Of a DNA stretch of 64,000 nt, positions 62,434 through 64,000 are shown in pieces. Under the pieces are notes generated by a model that did not search any database, was not told the origin of the DNA, and worked only from the letters and a program-made list of their open reading frames with translations. The translations under genes were made by a program, and so were the position numbers. The DNA comes from Microbacterium hatanonis. Lineage in GTDB: Bacteria; Actinomycetota; Actinomycetes; Actinomycetales; Microbacteriaceae. The stretch lies in NCBI RefSeq assembly GCF_008017415.1, contig NZ_VRSV01000002.1, forward strand, positions 558,001 through 622,000, in the 5' to 3' direction. How positions within the stretch are numbered: the stretch's first letter is position 1; each line of letters begins with the position of its first letter.

Positions 62434-63332
62434 CGCGCACCTCCCGCCGCCGTCGCCCCGCCGGATCCCGCCCGCGGTGCGCGGGCGTCGAGCGCGGCGA
62501 TGTACTCCCACGAACGGGCCGATACTCCCGCATCCGGCCGTGGTCCGTGCAGGGCGGCGTTCTCGTCGACGTCGGCGGCATAGACGTCGCGCAGCGACCG
62601 GGTGACCCCCGCCGCGGCCACGCGCAGCACCTCGACGACCGGTGCGGCCGACGAATCGTCGTTGCGCACGACGGCGCCCATCGCCGCGTACACCGAGCCG
62701 TCGGGTCCGCGCACGGGCACGGCGATTCCGCGCGATTCGAGATGGATGTGTCCGGGAGCGATCGCGACGTCGTCGGCGCGGATGCGGCGGAGGGTGGAGC
62801 GGAGCCCGGCTCCCGTTGCGATCGTGCGGGAGGTGTAGGCGCGCAGCCCCTGCGCGATGGTGTCTTCGATCACGGCGTCGGGGGCGTGGGCGAGGAGCAC
62901 CAGGCCGATCGACGAGGCGTGCAGCGGGATGCGTCCGCCGATGAGCGTCGCGTTGACCACGGCGTCCTTCGTCGACATGCGCTCGATGAAGAGCACGTCG
63001 GTGCCCGATCTCACCCCCAGCTGCAGGTGCTGGCGGATCCTCGCGTGCGCCGCGGCCAGCCACGGGCGGGCCACTTCGCGCAGTCCGAGCGCCCCCGGCG
63101 TGCGCGAAGCGTACTCCCACAGGCGCACGCCGAGGCGGTAGGTGCGATCGGGCATGCGCTCCAGCATCCCTTCCTGCAGCAGTTCGCCGACGAGCCGGTG
63201 CGTCGTCGACAGGGGGAGGCCCGCCGCGCGGGCGAGTTCGCCGAGCGTCAGGAACGGGCGGAGGGCGTCGAAGGCGTCGAGCACGCGCAAGTGACGGTGC
63301 AGCGCCGACTCTCCGGCAGATCTCCGCGCCAT
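62430..63332 (-). CDS. IclR-family transcriptional regulator
   Basis: 300 residues. Winged helix TLGELARAAGLPLSTTHRLV (about 30-50) and an effector domain with VRSGTDVLFIERMSTKDAVV and HIHLESRGIAVPVRGPDGSV. ATG at 63332 preceded by AGGAGG at 5 bases; the GTG at 63347 lies before that site and is rejected. Lies between the third ligM-like gene and the dehydrogenase and probably controls them. IclR proteins often regulate aromatic-acid catabolism. Confidence 0.9.
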   Translation of the reverse strand: MARRSAGESALHRHLRVLDAFDALRPFLTLGELARAAGLPLSTTHRLVGELLQEGMLERMPDRTYRLGVRLWEYASRTPGALGLREVARPWLAAAHARIRQHLQLGVRSGTDVLFIERMSTKDAVVNATLIGGRIPLHASSIGLVLLAHAPDAVIEDTIAQGLRAYTSRTIATGAGLRSTLRRIRADDVAIAPGHIHLESRGIAVPVRGPDGSVYAAMGAVVRNDDSSAAPVVEVLRVAAAGVTRSLRDVYAADVDENAALHGPRPDAGVSARSWEYIAALDARAPRAGSGGATAAGGAR

Positions 63333-63348
63333 CGCGACCTCCTGCACG

Positions 63349-63389
63349 AGACCCTACACACCGTTCGCCCTCCCCCCGATCGGGGTCTC
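63349..63389 (-). promoter_or_regulatory. Stem-loop between ligM paralogue 3 and the IclR gene
   Basis: GAGACCC (63349-63355) and GGGTCTC (63383-63389) pair, with CCCCGATCGGGG inside. On the minus strand one arm contains the ligM-like stop codon and the other precedes the IclR ribosome site. Could be an attenuating or processing hairpin. Confidence 0.4.
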
Positions 63390-64000
63390 AGGCCCGATAG
63401 ACCGTGCGCGCCCACTCGTGGTACGGCGCGGGGGCGACGGTCGCGCGGATCGTGACCTGGCGGTGGTCCTGGTCGACCGAGTCCTTCGACGAGATCGGAT
63501 CCTCGCCCCACACCACCTCGACCTCGGTGCCGTCCGCCACGTCGACGTCGATCGTCGCGAGCGACATGTAGAGCTGGTCGAACGCGATGTACCCCGCGTC
63601 GGTGGAGATGCCGACGCTCTCGCCGTCGTGCCGCACGTCGTCCATCTGGTAGAGCCCGTAGCGCGCCTTGGGGAAGTCGAGGAACTTCGCGGGGGTGCCG
63701 GGTTCGAGTTGGGAACGGACGACGGATGCGACGTCCTCGGCGTTCCAGAGCAGCGTGGCCTTGCGCCGACGGGGAGCTTCGGCGTGGCGCTCCAGGGCGG
63801 CGCGCCCGTGGAAGTCGTGGTCGAAGCGCACCGAGCGCCCGAGCCCCAGGTCGTAGGGGGTCATGTAGAAATCGCGGATGTCGGTCGAGTAGTGCGAGCC
63901 GGCCACCGATCCGATGCGCGCGGCCGGGAGCCACTCGCGGTACTCGGCCAGGTCGTCGTCGAAGACCGCGGGGAACGGGGTGGGCACCCAGCCCGACTCG
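63388..64000 (-). CDS. LigM/DesA-type O-demethylase, paralogue 3 (5' end outside window)
   Basis: C-terminal 203 residues of a third GcvT-fold O-demethylase; the frame is open to the window edge. It shows ESGWVPTPFPAVFDDDLAEY, the STDIRDFYMTPYDLGLGRSV equivalent of the DDIEDYYLTPYELGYG block, RFDHDFHGRAALERH and the C-terminal RQVTIRATVAPAPYHEWA. Closer in appearance to paralogue 2 (KFLDFPKARYGLYQMD versus KYLEFPKARYGVYQVD). Substrate unknown. Confidence 0.85.
   Translation of the reverse strand, partial: ESGWVPTPFPAVFDDDLAEYREWLPAARIGSVAGSHYSTDIRDFYMTPYDLGLGRSVRFDHDFHGRAALERHAEAPRRRKATLLWNAEDVASVVRSQLEPGTPAKFLDFPKARYGLYQMDDVRHDGESVGISTDAGYIAFDQLYMSLATIDVDVADGTEVEVVWGEDPISSKDSVDQDHRQVTIRATVAPAPYHEWARTVYRA

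Overview
This is a high-GC actinobacterial chromosome segment, most likely from Microbacteriaceae and close to Microbacterium. The taxonomic call is inference. It rests on very high GC third positions, a DUF222/HNH endonuclease, a UbiA plus type III polyketide synthase locus, a HAIR-type HspR site, a DtxR-family manganese regulator, and many starts with a TANNNT -10 box only 5-7 nt upstream, which implies leaderless mRNAs. Genes are densely packed, with frequent ATGA, GTGA or TGATG overlaps. No gene-free stretch exceeds about 250 bases. I saw no rRNA, tRNA, CRISPR array, insertion sequence or prophage.

Layout. 1-4709: sugar or sugar-acid operon (DapA-family aldolase cut by the window edge, FGGY kinase, fucose isomerase-like protein, ribokinase-family kinase). 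5438-9192: heterodimeric ABC exporter with one degenerate ATP site. 9296-11804: two GT4 glycosyltransferases, one carrying an internal palindromic repeat. 12185-14785: small membrane proteins, a GlxA-type AraC regulator and a DUF2252 protein. 14899-17942: ClpB lacking its N-domain behind an HspR (HAIR) operator, then PPK2. 17962-21859: type III PKS, methyltransferase and FAD hydroxylase operon facing a UbiA prenyltransferase (phenolic lipid type). 21974-34389: housekeeping and accessory genes (DUF1345, hydrolase, G6PDH, GH15, NatAB-like ABC system, two-component system, FMN reductase, VOC and DHFR-like proteins). 34488-44222: HNH protein, exonuclease III, pyrE, HAD/YdeI operon, SDR, mntR/mntH with two manganese boxes, TrmH and MATE. 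44288-48190: M13 peptidase, a beta-lactamase-fold protein that has lost SxxK, and a PaaX regulator.

48307-64000 is the most interesting part: an aromatic catabolism island. A secreted DUF6351 hydrolase with a LAxTG sorting signal and a MetE-like methyltransferase precede a minus-strand operon encoding 4-oxalomesaconate hydratase (PIG-L/GalB type), 4-carboxy-4-hydroxy-2-oxoadipate aldolase (RraA/LigK type), 4-oxalomesaconate tautomerase (PrpF/GalD type) and a two-domain VOC extradiol dioxygenase. Divergent from it lies a tetrahydrofolate-dependent vanillate/3-O-methylgallate O-demethylase (LigM type). A second LigM paralogue faces a LysR regulator, and a third is cut by the right edge next to an IclR regulator and a dehydrogenase. 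Together they suggest a route from O-methylated phenolic acids (syringate, 3-O-methylgallate, vanillate) through gallate to pyruvate and oxaloacetate, with a VOC enzyme in place of the LigAB-type gallate dioxygenase and a MetE-like enzyme as possible acceptor of the released methyl groups.

Non-coding structure: two copies of a 68-bp intergenic repeat, two copies of a 72-bp nested palindrome between convergent genes, several strong stem-loops, and a roughly 25-fold excess of the nonamer GGATGCTGC.
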